Assembly: GCA_026706485.1 (NCBI GenBank)
Contig: JAPOYR010000002.1
Span: 1 to 64,000 of the forward strand
DNA length: 64,000 bases
Direction: 5' to 3'
From: Chloroflexota bacterium
Lineage (GTDB): Bacteria > Chloroflexota > UBA11872
This document shows positions 43,544-52,506 of this stretch, piece after piece. Below the pieces are notes generated by a model. The model was not told the origin of the DNA. It did no database searches and saw only the letters and a program-made list of their open reading frames with translations. Position numbers and translations under genes: made by a program. Within the stretch, counting starts at the first letter, position 1, and the number at the start of each line of letters is the position of its first letter.

Positions 43544-44504
43544 GAGCTCTGAAGGAGAAACGGATCCGGGAATAACGTTCGGCGATGCGTACCCCCGGAA
43601 TCTGGGGGGCCGAGGCGTCCAGGGACAGACCGGCCCTTCAAGAGATGGTCTCGGGTGGGCCGAAATTCGCGAGGCGACGGTGTTTGGCTCCAGATGCAAT
43701 GCAGGGCGCACCGGTTGCCGTACCAGACGGCGCAACGATCGCTGGGGCAACGCTTGACTCGCAGGGCTGAATGCATGGAGTCCAAGGGCTGCGTTGCTCG
43801 GACACCGGGACGCCGGATGCAGGCATGAACCGGCTTGGCCGGCGCCGGCAGTCGGACGGCGAGCACGGCCAGAGCCGAAGAGTGCCCGGCCGCAAGCGGC
43901 GCGGCAACGGATGCCAAGTCGCAGGCCATGACCTGAGGATGCCTCCCGATGACCGGGCGGACGAGGGCATGTCCGGCCGGCGTCCGGTCGCGCCGGCTTG
44001 CTCGCCCGGCCGGCAGTCGATGTAGCCGAGGCCTGCGCCACGTACAGAAAAACCCAGGCTGCATCGAGGTACTCGCCGTGGCACGGCGCTCTGGGCGGTC
44101 CAGAGGCGCCCCAGCGTGCCCCTCTGATCATGCTGCCGACCACAAGCGCTCGCCTCCGGGGCGCGGCGCTCGCCTGTCGCCGGTTGGGACCATCTGTGCA
44201 AGGCCCGTCGGACACCCGGATGGCGGGGCTTGGCCGACACGACGGTCGCCCAGCTGCGGCGAGCCGTTGCCGCGTCGCCGCTGCGGGCGATGCGTAGCCC
44301 CGTCGACTTCGACGCCTCAGTAACAGACGGCGCCGTCCTTCTCGAAGCACTGAGGCCCTGCGGAGCCACCTAATCGCCGCCGCGGCGGTTCGCGATCGAT
44401 GCAGCAGTTCGCGTAGCGGCCGGCACAACATCGAGCCGGCCATGGGCACCGGGCGACAAAGGAATGACGCCTTTGCCAGCTCCGCAGCCCAATGGGCCGT
44501 CGGC
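43544..44504. other. ~0.96 kb without a recognisable gene
   Basis: Three overlapping minus-strand frames are open for long distances, but all are Arg/Pro/Ala/Ser-rich with no conserved block. Possibly a decayed gene between integrase and replication protein; I cannot name it. Confidence 0.4.
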
Positions 44505-45653
44505 CTAGAGATTGTCGAGTGGGCTGCTGCGTCGGTGGGCCTCCACCAGGTCGCCCGTCGCCAGCGTCACGTAGCGGTTGGTGGTCGCCAGCGAGGCGTG
44601 CCCCAGCAGCCGCTGCAGCGTCAACGGGTTGCCGCCGTTGCGCAGGAAGTGCACCGCGAAGGTGTGCCGCAGCAGGTGGGCATAGAGCCGCGGGATGCGG
44701 GTGCGGCGACGCAGCCGGCGCACGATGTGGCTGACCTGCGCGGTGTCCAGCGCCCGTCCCGAGGCCGTCACGAAGAGCCGGTCGCTGGATTGGCCCAGGC
44801 CGGGCGGGCGGTGATGCAGATAGCGCCGCAGCAGGCTCAGGGCGCGGCGCCCCGCCACCACCACGCGGGACTTCTCCCCCTTGCCCACCACCCGCAACTC
44901 GCCGATGTGGAGATTGACGTCCCCGTGGCGCAGGGCCACGAGTTCGCCGGTCCGCATGCCGGTGTCCACCAGGAGTCCCACGATCGCCGCCGTGCGCCGG
45001 TCGTAGGTCTTGCGCGGATCGAACACCGCCAGCAGCCGTTCCACCTCGGCGGCGGTCAGCGGTTGGATCTCGGCCTGCGGCACCTTGGGGAGTCGCAGTC
45101 GCTCCAGCCGGTGCTCCGGCGTGATGCCCTCGTCCCACAGCCAGCGGGCGAAGGCGCGCAGGGCGCGCGCGTGCTGGTTGAGGGTGGCCGGCGCCAGCTT
45201 CCCGCCGCACCGCTCCGGCACGTCGACGAAGCGCGGTTGCTGCTGCAGGTGCACCAGGTAGCCTCGGGCCGCGTGGCGGCTGAGCGCGTCGCCCGTGGGC
45301 GCGTGCCCCAACTGCGCCTCCAGGAACCGCGTGAAGCGGTCCAGGATGCGCGTGTACATCACGATGGTGCCGCGGCTGCGGCGGGAGGCCTGGAGGTGCA
45401 GCAGGAAGGACTCGCCAAGGTCGGCCAGGGGTGGGCTGGCGTGCGGCGGCCGCGGCGTGTGCATGGGTCCCAGGATGGGGATCCGCAGGTCGATCGGGCG
45501 AGCGCCCGTCCGATCCATGTCCGGTCCGGGTCCGCCGCCGGTCGGGTCGAGGCCAGAAAAAGGCCGTTGATCACTTCGCATGAGACGCACCGTCTGGGCA
45601 CGGCCTGCAGATGCGCTCCGAGACCCGGCTAACAGGTTTGGATCGCGCGTCAC
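44505..45653 (-). CDS. int: Tyrosine recombinase (integrase) beside the tRNA-Arg att site
   Basis: 382 residues as the longest frame; the XerC-like N-terminal domain starts at ADLGESFLLHLQASRRSRGT, so a start at MHTPRPP (~45464) is also possible. The catalytic set is complete: Arg in MRTGELVALRHGD, HLLRHTFAVHFL (H-x-x-R), the LLGHASLATTNRYV segment with the second His and the nucleophile Tyr. Its 5' end is 11 bp from the tRNA fragment, and it is read away from the att. It probably catalyses integration at the tRNA-Arg(UCU) anticodon loop and served the whole array. Confidence 0.93.
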   Translation of the reverse strand: MTRDPNLLAGSRSASAGRAQTVRLMRSDQRPFSGLDPTGGGPGPDMDRTGARPIDLRIPILGPMHTPRPPHASPPLADLGESFLLHLQASRRSRGTIVMYTRILDRFTRFLEAQLGHAPTGDALSRHAARGYLVHLQQQPRFVDVPERCGGKLAPATLNQHARALRAFARWLWDEGITPEHRLERLRLPKVPQAEIQPLTAAEVERLLAVFDPRKTYDRRTAAIVGLLVDTGMRTGELVALRHGDVNLHIGELRVVGKGEKSRVVVAGRRALSLLRRYLHHRPPGLGQSSDRLFVTASGRALDTAQVSHIVRRLRRRTRIPRLYAHLLRHTFAVHFLRNGGNPLTLQRLLGHASLATTNRYVTLATGDLVEAHRRSSPLDNL

Positions 45654-45663
45654 CTCTGATGAG

Positions 45664-45708
45664 CGGCACCCCCGGCGGGATTCGAACCCACGACCGTCGG
45701 CTTAGAAG
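45664..45708 (-). other. tRNA-Arg(UCU) 3' half: att junction
   Basis: The minus strand reads CTTCTAA (loop, anticodon TCT), GCCGA, a variable segment, GTGGG-TTCGAAT-CCCGC (T arm), acceptor strand CGGGGGT and discriminator G. The D arm and 5' acceptor are missing; to the right lies the end of the T4SS operon, though CCGGC just beyond the loop would still pair with the anticodon stem. This is the expected product of site-specific integration inside the anticodon loop. Core TTAGAAG at 45702-45708. Confidence 0.85.
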
Positions 45709-45726
45709 GCCGGTGGTTGCCACGAG

Positions 45727-46428
45727 CTAGGCTCCAAGGATTCGCGTCGGATCGACGTGAGCTCCGTTCTGCCTAACTTCGAAGTGCAGATGCGGACCCG
45801 TCGACGCGCCCGAGCTTCCCAGCCCGCCAATGGCATCTCCTCGGTGAACCGCCATTCGAATGGTCATTCCGTAGCCACTCAACGTGCCCGGCTGGAGATG
45901 CGCATAGAGCGTCTGCCAGCCACTGCCATGGTCCAGAACGATGAAATGTCCGTAACCGTCAGGATCCCAGCCGATCGTGGTGATCACGCCATCAGCGGCC
46001 GCCCGCACCGGCGTGCCGAGCTGAGCCGCGATATCGATGCCCCAGTGAGGACACATGGCGGCCGTGCAGCCTCCGTAATGCGTGGTCATGCGCCCAACCA
46101 CCGGCCACAGCCAAGTCCGGGGAGGTTCCTCGCCGACGATCAATGAGTCGGGTTCGACCTGTTGACGCCAACCCGGCGAGCCGTGGTCGATCCCTGCCAC
46201 GCCTGTGCCGAAGGGCCCAAACACGGCGGCCAGGAAAAGAGACGCGGCCAGTAACACGGTCATCGCAGGCAGCACACCTATCACCGCAGCTGCCCCGAGT
46301 GCACACGCGGCCGCAGGATGCACGTCGCGCGATTCCTCCCGCGTGCGCGCGACCAAGATCTGCGCCGCCATTCGTAGCCCGAAACCGACTAGGCGCCGGC
46401 CTACAGCACCGAGCCAAGGCGCAGGCAT
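45727..46428 (-). CDS. M23 family peptidase of the conjugation operon
   Basis: 233 residues. Hydrophobic region near 40-75 (AAAVIGVLPAMTVLLAASLF), then an M23 domain: HWGIDIAAQLGTPVRAAADG, then GPHLHFEVRQNG, which give the zinc ligands H-x3-D and HLH. It cuts peptidoglycan so the transfer channel can pass the wall. Last gene of the leftward T4SS operon. Its stop is only 18 bp from the att core at 45702-45708, so the operon appears to end at the element boundary. Confidence 0.87.
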   Translation of the reverse strand: MPAPWLGAVGRRLVGFGLRMAAQILVARTREESRDVHPAAACALGAAAVIGVLPAMTVLLAASLFLAAVFGPFGTGVAGIDHGSPGWRQQVEPDSLIVGEEPPRTWLWPVVGRMTTHYGGCTAAMCPHWGIDIAAQLGTPVRAAADGVITTIGWDPDGYGHFIVLDHGSGWQTLYAHLQPGTLSGYGMTIRMAVHRGDAIGGLGSSGASTGPHLHFEVRQNGAHVDPTRILGA

Positions 46429-46451
46429 CGCGACGTGCTAGTCCTGCATCA

Positions 46452-47387
46452 TCAGCGACCGGGTGGTCGTCGCGGCGCCGTGCCGGCTGCACGGACAGTT
46501 CGCGCGTCGCGCACCAGATTTCGGACGGCCACGTATTGATGGACCCCACGGCCCCACACGGTCTGCGGCGTGATGGCCGGCAATTGCGACATTCCGGCCA
46601 TGAGCCATCGCGGGAATTGGAGCACCACCCCGAGACTCACGATCAGCATGGCGATCGAGAGCAAGCTCGGCGGCTGCGCCGCGATGATTCCGAATACCAC
46701 CACCAATCCAAAGACGATGGCCGCCTTTTCGAAGACCACGTGCGCGACTCGCTTCACCCAGGCATCCATCAGCCCGCGGGCAAATGGCAGCAGACTGAGC
46801 ACCATGACCAGTGGCGCCGCCACCACCAATACCCAGATCCAGATCATTCGCAGGGCGAACTTCATGGCCAGCAGCACAACTTCGAGCAAGAGGATCAAGT
46901 AGAGCAGCGTGCGGAACAGGGTCGTCCAGAGCCCGCCGACGACGCCTCCGGTTCCCGCGGTGCCCCAGCCCCAGCGCTCGAAAAGCTCAATTGGGCTATC
47001 GCGGTCGATCACATCGCCCCCAAGGGTCACGAACGCCTGCACCAACAGATTGTTGAGCTGCAACATGGCTTCGACCATGGCGTAGCTCGCCAGGGCAAAC
47101 CCCACAGCCACCACCGTCTGCCCGGCGAAGGCTCGCAGATCGACCGGCGCTCCCATGAACACCTTGTAGAGCGCGAAACCGACGAAGATCACCACTACCA
47201 GGGAGATCAACGGTGTCTGCGCATTCAACGCCAGATCGCGCGTGCGATCCCACATGGCGCGAAGCGCCTGGTTGGCTTTGGAAGGGACGTAGAAGTCCTT
47301 GAGGGCCGTACCGCCCGGCACGGCGGCAAACGCGCGGTCCATCGCACCGCCCGGGTCCGGCTCGATACTGTCCGGAACGGTCAGCAT
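46452..47387 (-). CDS. VirB6/TrbL-like polytopic membrane protein
   Basis: 311 residues with about six hydrophobic helices: PLISLVVVIFVGFALYKVFM, VAVGFALASYAMVEAML, LLYLILLLEVVLLAMKFAL, IWIWVLVVAAPLVMVLSLL, AIVFGLVVVFGIIAA, SIAMLIVSLGVVLQF. Ends in an Arg-rich tail. Size, topology and place between VirB4 and the M23 peptidase fit the inner-membrane channel protein of a gram-positive-type T4SS. Sequence-level identification is weak, as usual for this family. Confidence 0.72.
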   Translation of the reverse strand: MLTVPDSIEPDPGGAMDRAFAAVPGGTALKDFYVPSKANQALRAMWDRTRDLALNAQTPLISLVVVIFVGFALYKVFMGAPVDLRAFAGQTVVAVGFALASYAMVEAMLQLNNLLVQAFVTLGGDVIDRDSPIELFERWGWGTAGTGGVVGGLWTTLFRTLLYLILLLEVVLLAMKFALRMIWIWVLVVAAPLVMVLSLLPFARGLMDAWVKRVAHVVFEKAAIVFGLVVVFGIIAAQPPSLLSIAMLIVSLGVVLQFPRWLMAGMSQLPAITPQTVWGRGVHQYVAVRNLVRDARTVRAAGTAPRRPPGR

Positions 47388-47399
47388 CCAGCGCCAGGA

Positions 47400-47714
47400 C
47401 TAGGCCAAGGGGGCATGCAGAGCCTGGGTCAGCGAGGTGGTGGCACCCAGACTCGCCGTCGCGGCGACGGATCCGGGATCGCGCCACACCGGTGGAAACA
47501 GTGAGGTTAGCGTCACTCGGAGCGTCTCACCCAGGCGGTCTGCCAAGGGCTCGGTTAGCTCATCGGCGATATCGTCCGCCGAGTCGGATGAGACCGTATC
47601 GCCAGGCGTAGTCGTATCGGCGGTCGCAGGCGTGTCGGCCAATACCGGAGCCGGCAAGCAACAGACGAGCACCGTCGCCAGACCGAGCACGGCCGCGACG
47701 AGCCACCGGCACAT
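47400..47714 (-). CDS. Small secreted T4SS-associated protein
   Basis: 104 residues. Signal peptide MCRWLVAAVLGLATVLVCCL ending PAPVLADT, then a Thr/Asp-rich low-complexity segment and an amphipathic region LTEPLADRLGETLRVTLTSL. 9 bp from VirB4 and 13 bp from VirB6 on the same strand. No known family; probably an extracytoplasmic component of the transfer apparatus. Confidence 0.6.
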   Translation of the reverse strand: MCRWLVAAVLGLATVLVCCLPAPVLADTPATADTTTPGDTVSSDSADDIADELTEPLADRLGETLRVTLTSLFPPVWRDPGSVAATASLGATTSLTQALHAPLA

Positions 47715-47722
47715 CGCGGCCG

Positions 47723-50260
47723 CTAGGCGCCGGGCTTGGGCGCGACACCGGCGCGACGGCGCGCGCCCACTGCATCCACCCTAAACGCCGGTGTCTCCAA
47801 CGCCACCCGCTCGCCGGCGCCAACGAGCGCCAGCCCTTGACCGCGACGCGCCTGCGCGAGGATGGCGAGCTCTTCGTTGCTCAGGGCAAAGGCCTCGCGC
47901 AACGCCCGCTCGTGCGTCCGATGTTGGCGGAATAACAGAGTCGCGGCGCAGTTCGCGAGGATCGCGCGCGCCTTCGGCTCCTCGACGAGGTCGGAGACAT
48001 CCTGCGACACCAGCAGCAGCATGGTCTGCAACGCCCGCGCCGTCTTGGCCAACTCAAGAAGGAAGTCGGCGCCCTGCTCGCAGCCGAGCAGCGTCCACGC
48101 CTCGTCCACCACGATCACGCGCCGCCGGTGCTCGCGATCCATCCAGTTTCGGAGATGGAGCAGGATCACGTAGTAGACCAGCGGCAGAATCTCGGCCTGG
48201 TCGGCCCGCTGGTCGCGCAGGGCAAACACCGTGCAGTCGTTGCTCAGATCGACGTTGGTTGGACGATTGAAGAGCTCGGCCAACTGCCCGGTCGTAAAGC
48301 GCTTCAGCCGCTCCAGCAGATCTCGCGCGGCTTGGCCGTACATGGCGTCGTGGCCATATCGATCCTCGATGAGCCTCACGAAGTCGGATGTGGTGGGTGG
48401 CGACCGGCCGTAAGTCGACGGATCGGCCGCCTCAATGTGCCGTCTTCGGAAGGTGGGCTCGATGGCGTTGTCGATGATGGTCCGCTGCTGCTCGCTGAGA
48501 CCCCCGAGGGCCAGCCGCCAGAATCCGCGCAGGCCGCTCGCCACCCGTGCGAAGCCGCGGGCGTCGCTCACGCCGGCCAGGTCCCAGACGTTGATGGCCT
48601 GCGACGACGCCATCGCCGGCTTGAGCATCTGTCCGTTGCAGACTCGGGCGAGGGCGCCGTATTCATTCTTGGGGTCGAGGACGGTGAGGCTGGCCCCTGA
48701 GAGCCACAACCCAAAGGCGATCTGCTTGGCGCAGTGGCTCTTGCCGCCGCCGCTCTGGCCCAACACCGCGAGGTGGGGATTCTCGTGGCGTTCGGCAAAG
48801 GGATCGATGATGACCGGGGCATGGCCGTGGCCGCCACCCACCGTCGTGCCCAGGAAGATGCCACCGGGCTCCGCGAGACCCGGCGCATGAAATGGAACTG
48901 CGGCCGCCAGCGGGCCGGTGGTCAGTCCACGCCAGCGGCCGAGGCGATCCTCTGCCAACGGCAGCAAGCTGTGCAGGCCGTCCTGCTGGTAGCCGACCAC
49001 GCGAGAGGCCGACATTCCGTGTCCCGCAAGCTCCGCCTCGACATCCTGGGTGGCCTGCTGAAGGGATTCCGCACTGTCCGCAGCAACTCCGATCACCAGC
49101 GAGGTGCGAACGTAGCGCTCGCGGGCCCGGAATGCCTCGTGGACGTCTTCGAGATCTTCCAGCCGCTGACGCGAGGCGCGGGCGGCCGCGGGGTTCAGTT
49201 CTTCGCCAGCTGCCACCTCGCTGAGCAGCTCGCGCTCGGTGCTGGACAGACGACGGCGAATCGTGCGGTCGTCGACCGGCGAGACGAAGAGCGCCAGGTC
49301 GAGGTCGTGCTTCAGCGTGGCGAACCAGCGCAGCCAGCCGGCGTCGACTTCCCGCGGGTAGCCACGCAGCGCCAGGATGCGCAGGTGGCGGGCCTTCGGC
49401 CCTGGACCCTGGACAACCAGATGGTCCGGTTGGCACGCGATCCACTCCGGAAACGGATCGGCAAGGTCAAAGCCGAAACGCGTGACCGGGAGCGCCCCGC
49501 TCCGGTATTTGATTCGGCCACCGGAGCCGTTCGCTCTCATCGCATCCTGCACTTGCTGCACGGGCGAAGATTCCGATCGAAATAGGCCCTCGACCAACTC
49601 AATGAGGTCGAGCCCCTCGAGGCGCCGACTGCTCATGCCGGCTCTTGCTAGGCCCTCGCAGACCAACCGCACCCGCGCCTCAAGCGCGCCGGGATTCACA
49701 GGTCCGTGGTCGGAGGACGGTCGCCTCGACCACCATCGACGTGAGCGTGACGGCTGGCCGTGCGCCAGCAATACAAAGCAGCGCACCTGCCGCATGTGCC
49801 AGCGACCGTGGGCAGCACGTACGGCCTCGGCATACGTCGTCGGCCGTGGGGCGTCACCATCGACCTCGGCGGTCGCCACTCCCAGCAGCCGGTGCCGCAG
49901 GTCGAGCTTGTCATCCCACGTCGCCGACCAATGGCGGACTGCATCGGTCAAGTGAGTGGCCGGTTCGAACGCGCGATTGCGCAGTACGATCTGGACCGGA
50001 CACGGGAGACTTGTCAGCAGTTGCGCCAGCCCGGACACGGCCGATGCCATTCGCGCTTCGGCCAGCAGATCGAGATTGAGTGGCCGGACTTCGAGCGCGG
50101 CGACCAGCGCGCCGTCGGACCGCAGAATGCCCTGCTGCCCGATCCCGCGCACTCCCAGCGGTAGCGGTGGATGGTCGTACGGGCCGTCATCAAGGTCTTG
50201 CAGACGTCGGAGCTGGGGCTCTCCGCTCGACGGCTCCCTCGACCGGCTATCCGTCGACAC
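47723..50260 (-). CDS. VirB4-like T4SS ATPase
   Basis: 845 residues with GTG 50260 as start, overlapping the PrgI stop by 14 bases; a frame to 50473 lies wholly within PrgI and is rejected. The C-terminal motor has Walker A AVLGQSGGGKSHCAK and Walker B RRVIVVDEAWTLLG, then LLLVSQDVSDLVEE. The N-terminal ~400 residues are the VirB4 membrane-docking domain. It powers channel assembly. With PrgI, pilin and VirB6-like proteins it indicates a conjugative or mobilising element; no VirD4 coupling ATPase or relaxase is encoded in the window. Confidence 0.9.
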   Translation of the reverse strand: MSTDSRSREPSSGEPQLRRLQDLDDGPYDHPPLPLGVRGIGQQGILRSDGALVAALEVRPLNLDLLAEARMASAVSGLAQLLTSLPCPVQIVLRNRAFEPATHLTDAVRHWSATWDDKLDLRHRLLGVATAEVDGDAPRPTTYAEAVRAAHGRWHMRQVRCFVLLAHGQPSRSRRWWSRRPSSDHGPVNPGALEARVRLVCEGLARAGMSSRRLEGLDLIELVEGLFRSESSPVQQVQDAMRANGSGGRIKYRSGALPVTRFGFDLADPFPEWIACQPDHLVVQGPGPKARHLRILALRGYPREVDAGWLRWFATLKHDLDLALFVSPVDDRTIRRRLSSTERELLSEVAAGEELNPAAARASRQRLEDLEDVHEAFRARERYVRTSLVIGVAADSAESLQQATQDVEAELAGHGMSASRVVGYQQDGLHSLLPLAEDRLGRWRGLTTGPLAAAVPFHAPGLAEPGGIFLGTTVGGGHGHAPVIIDPFAERHENPHLAVLGQSGGGKSHCAKQIAFGLWLSGASLTVLDPKNEYGALARVCNGQMLKPAMASSQAINVWDLAGVSDARGFARVASGLRGFWRLALGGLSEQQRTIIDNAIEPTFRRRHIEAADPSTYGRSPPTTSDFVRLIEDRYGHDAMYGQAARDLLERLKRFTTGQLAELFNRPTNVDLSNDCTVFALRDQRADQAEILPLVYYVILLHLRNWMDREHRRRVIVVDEAWTLLGCEQGADFLLELAKTARALQTMLLLVSQDVSDLVEEPKARAILANCAATLLFRQHRTHERALREAFALSNEELAILAQARRGQGLALVGAGERVALETPAFRVDAVGARRRAGVAPKPGA

Positions 50261-50687
50261 GGAATCCCCACCTGTGCCGGATGACGGTGGCAGACGCTTG
50301 ATCCGGCAACTCCAGGAGATAGAGCGGATCGGGAATTCGCAGACGCCGTGGTGCCCGCAGCGGTGGTCGGCGTCGGGCGACGAGACGCGGACGCAGCCAG
50401 AACCGGCCCAGCGCCACGAGGTGTCGGTCGAGCGGTTGATCATCGACCCGCACCCGCATGAGCGACCACCCAAGCAAGACCGGAAGCGCGAGGGCGAACC
50501 CCACCAGCGGGCCGAGACCGAGCCACGGCACCAGGACCGCGATCAGCCCGAGCTCGAACCCACCCAGAGCCACCAGCCAGAGCAGCTCGCGGTTGGTCAG
50601 GCGAAAGCCACCCAACGGCCAGCGGGCCGGCACATGTTCCAGATCCTCCGGGATGACGAAGCGCAGGGGCGAGGCCGGCGACGTCAC
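50247..50687 (-). CDS. PrgI family (VirB3-like) protein
   Basis: 146 residues starting MTSPASPLRFVIPEDLEHVP, the usual IPEDL opening of PrgI proteins. Two hydrophobic helices (LLWLVALGGFELGLIAVLV, LGPLVGFALALPVLLGW), then DDQPLDRHLVALGRFWLRPR. It overlaps the upstream pilin gene by four bases and VirB4 downstream. Anchors VirB4 at the membrane. Confidence 0.82.
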   Translation of the reverse strand: MTSPASPLRFVIPEDLEHVPARWPLGGFRLTNRELLWLVALGGFELGLIAVLVPWLGLGPLVGFALALPVLLGWSLMRVRVDDQPLDRHLVALGRFWLRPRLVARRRPPLRAPRRLRIPDPLYLLELPDQASATVIRHRWGFRVDG

Positions 50688-51034
50688 GTCCGGCCACCCA
50701 TCGTGTCGACCAGAAACTCGACCGCGGCCTGCAGCAGCCCGAAGTTGAAGGCCATCACCAACCCGTAGACCACCAGCGCCTGCATGGCGAAGCGGCGGGC
50801 CTCGAGCTGCGCCTCGACGCTATTAGAGGTCCAGGCGGCAATCGCCTTCCAGCCAATCGCCGCAGCCACCGCCAGGCTGGCAATCGCGGCCAGAAAGCCC
50901 TTGAGGGACTCCACCGCAAATGTGATTGGGTCGGTCGTCTGCGCAAACGCAGGCACGGCCGGCAATAGCATCAAGGCCAACAGGGTGATCGCCAGGCATG
51001 CGCGTCGACCTATGCTCACGGCTGCACCTCGCAC
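50684..51034 (-). CDS. TrbC/VirB2-like pilin subunit
   Basis: 116 residues. Signal peptide (RACLAITLLALMLLPAVPAF-AQ), then two hydrophobic helices (FLAAIASLAVAAAIGWKAI and ALVVYGLVMAFNFGLLQA) separated by a charged turn, the standard conjugative pilin arrangement. Overlaps the ATPase gene upstream by 19 bases and PrgI downstream by four. Confidence 0.72.
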   Translation of the reverse strand: MRGAAVSIGRRACLAITLLALMLLPAVPAFAQTTDPITFAVESLKGFLAAIASLAVAAAIGWKAIAAWTSNSVEAQLEARRFAMQALVVYGLVMAFNFGLLQAAVEFLVDTMGGRT

Positions 51035-52383
51035 GCCGCCTCGGGCACGGAGGCAAAACTCCGCACGACGCGGCGCAGCACGGCACGCAGTCCGCCGGGG
51101 CCGCTTCCAGGATGCGGGGGCCTCGACTGCATGAGCCCCAGGCGCTCGGCCACCTCGTCGATGGCCGAGCGAAAGGCCTCGAGCTCGTCGATCATCCAGC
51201 TGTGCGGGAGCTCACCGCGACTCTGGGCCACCCCCACGTAGGGATGTGCGTCCGGGATCACCCCGATGACTGGGATCTCGAATCCCACGCCCTCGGCAAC
51301 CAGCTTGGCGATTTCTGAGACGCGGCGGCGGTCGCGGGGTCGAACGCGGTTCAGCAATAGGAATAGCCGGTCCTCAGGCATGAATTCCGGCCCAATGTCG
51401 CGGCGGACCATCGTGATATCGCGAATGGCATTGACGATGTCGGCCTGTGCCGGAGTGACCACGTAGAGAATGCGATCCGCCCGCGCCAGCGGCTGGAACC
51501 GCCAGTGGCCGTATTCGGTGGGCAGGGTGACCACCACGGCTCCATAGGGAAAGTCACGCGCCGTGACCAGCAGCTCGCGGATCAGGTTCGGCTCTTCGCG
51601 CTCGAAGCGCGCGTTCCACTGCGCGGCTAGGTGGTCGTCGGCCAGGCCGACCATCACATGAAAGTTGCGGAATCTCTGTAGACCCGCCTGAAAACCGTCA
51701 CGATTGGGCTGGCGCAGAAACGCCGCGACGCCGGGAGTCGCATCGACCCCGCAGTAGGCCGCTAAGTCATCCTTGGGATCGCTCCCCATCAGTAGGACCG
51801 GCACGTTGCGCTCGGCGATCGCCCAGGCCAGGTTGGAGGCGAGGGTGTCCTTGCCAATCCCTCCCTTGCGCGCCGTGAGGCAGACGATCGATCGCCCCGC
51901 CGGCGGCACGGCCAATCGCTCCGCCAATTGCTCGGCGGCGGCCGTCTCATGCTGTCGTGCCCGCTGCTGCGCGGCCCGTGTGGCGCAACCGAGCGTCCAG
52001 GCCCGTCCGATCACCTCGGCGGCGTCGACGGGCCGATAGTGCACGGCATCGACGGCTGGCAAGCGCTCTAGGTCGTCGTTCATGCCGTCGTGCCAAACCT
52101 CGATGAGCACTATTGCGCGCGTGCCCTGTGCTTGAAGATCGGTCAAGAACACCAGCAAGCCGTTGTCGGCGTCCTCGGGGAATAGCTCGGTCCCGACGAT
52201 GACAACGTCGGGCTGGCTCGCCGCTACGTGGGCCGCGGCGTCGGCGCCATCCGTGGAGAGGCCGGCCAGCTCGAGTTGGCCGGCCGGCCGCTGGGCCATG
52301 GCGGCACGGACCTCCTGAATCTCGGCGGCGCGCAGCAGACACAGGTGTACCCGGATCGGCAGGCTGGTCCCCTGATCGCTCAC
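51016..52383 (-). CDS. CpaE-like ParA/MinD ATPase heading the T4SS operon
   Basis: 455 residues. The N-terminal ~125 residues resemble a receiver-like domain (VHLCLLRAAEIQEVRAAM, PDVVIVGTEL) without a clear phospho-Asp site. The rest is a MinD/ParA fold with deviant Walker A CLTARKGGIGKDTLASN, and SDPKDDLAAYCG. CpaE-type ATPases localise pilus machines; heading the T4SS genes, this one may place or time the transfer apparatus. First gene of the operon; the best palindrome of the set lies 124 bp upstream. Confidence 0.78.
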   Translation of the reverse strand: MSDQGTSLPIRVHLCLLRAAEIQEVRAAMAQRPAGQLELAGLSTDGADAAAHVAASQPDVVIVGTELFPEDADNGLLVFLTDLQAQGTRAIVLIEVWHDGMNDDLERLPAVDAVHYRPVDAAEVIGRAWTLGCATRAAQQRARQHETAAAEQLAERLAVPPAGRSIVCLTARKGGIGKDTLASNLAWAIAERNVPVLLMGSDPKDDLAAYCGVDATPGVAAFLRQPNRDGFQAGLQRFRNFHVMVGLADDHLAAQWNARFEREEPNLIRELLVTARDFPYGAVVVTLPTEYGHWRFQPLARADRILYVVTPAQADIVNAIRDITMVRRDIGPEFMPEDRLFLLLNRVRPRDRRRVSEIAKLVAEGVGFEIPVIGVIPDAHPYVGVAQSRGELPHSWMIDELEAFRSAIDEVAERLGLMQSRPPHPGSGPGGLRAVLRRVVRSFASVPEAACEVQP

Positions 52384-52506
52384 GACCGGGTCGGGCTCCT
52401 TCGCTCACGCAGGGCGGCGGCGTCGGGGAGGCGCGACGCCGCCGCCGGCGTGCGGGTGCGCGCCAATTGCGCGCTGAGATCAATCTAGAAGCGCGCGAAG
52501 GGTTCT

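Noticed and set aside
43544-44504. Long overlapping minus-strand frames between the replication and integrase genes
   Set aside because: Three frames are open equally well, all with chance-like composition; no choice can be supported.
44442-45632. A 396-codon plus-strand frame opposite the integrase
   Set aside because: His/Gln/Val/Arg-rich antisense shadow; the integrase catalytic residues are all on the minus strand.
46143-47504. A 453-codon plus-strand frame opposite the VirB6-like gene
   Set aside because: Low-complexity His/Gln/Arg translation; the minus strand encodes regular membrane helices.
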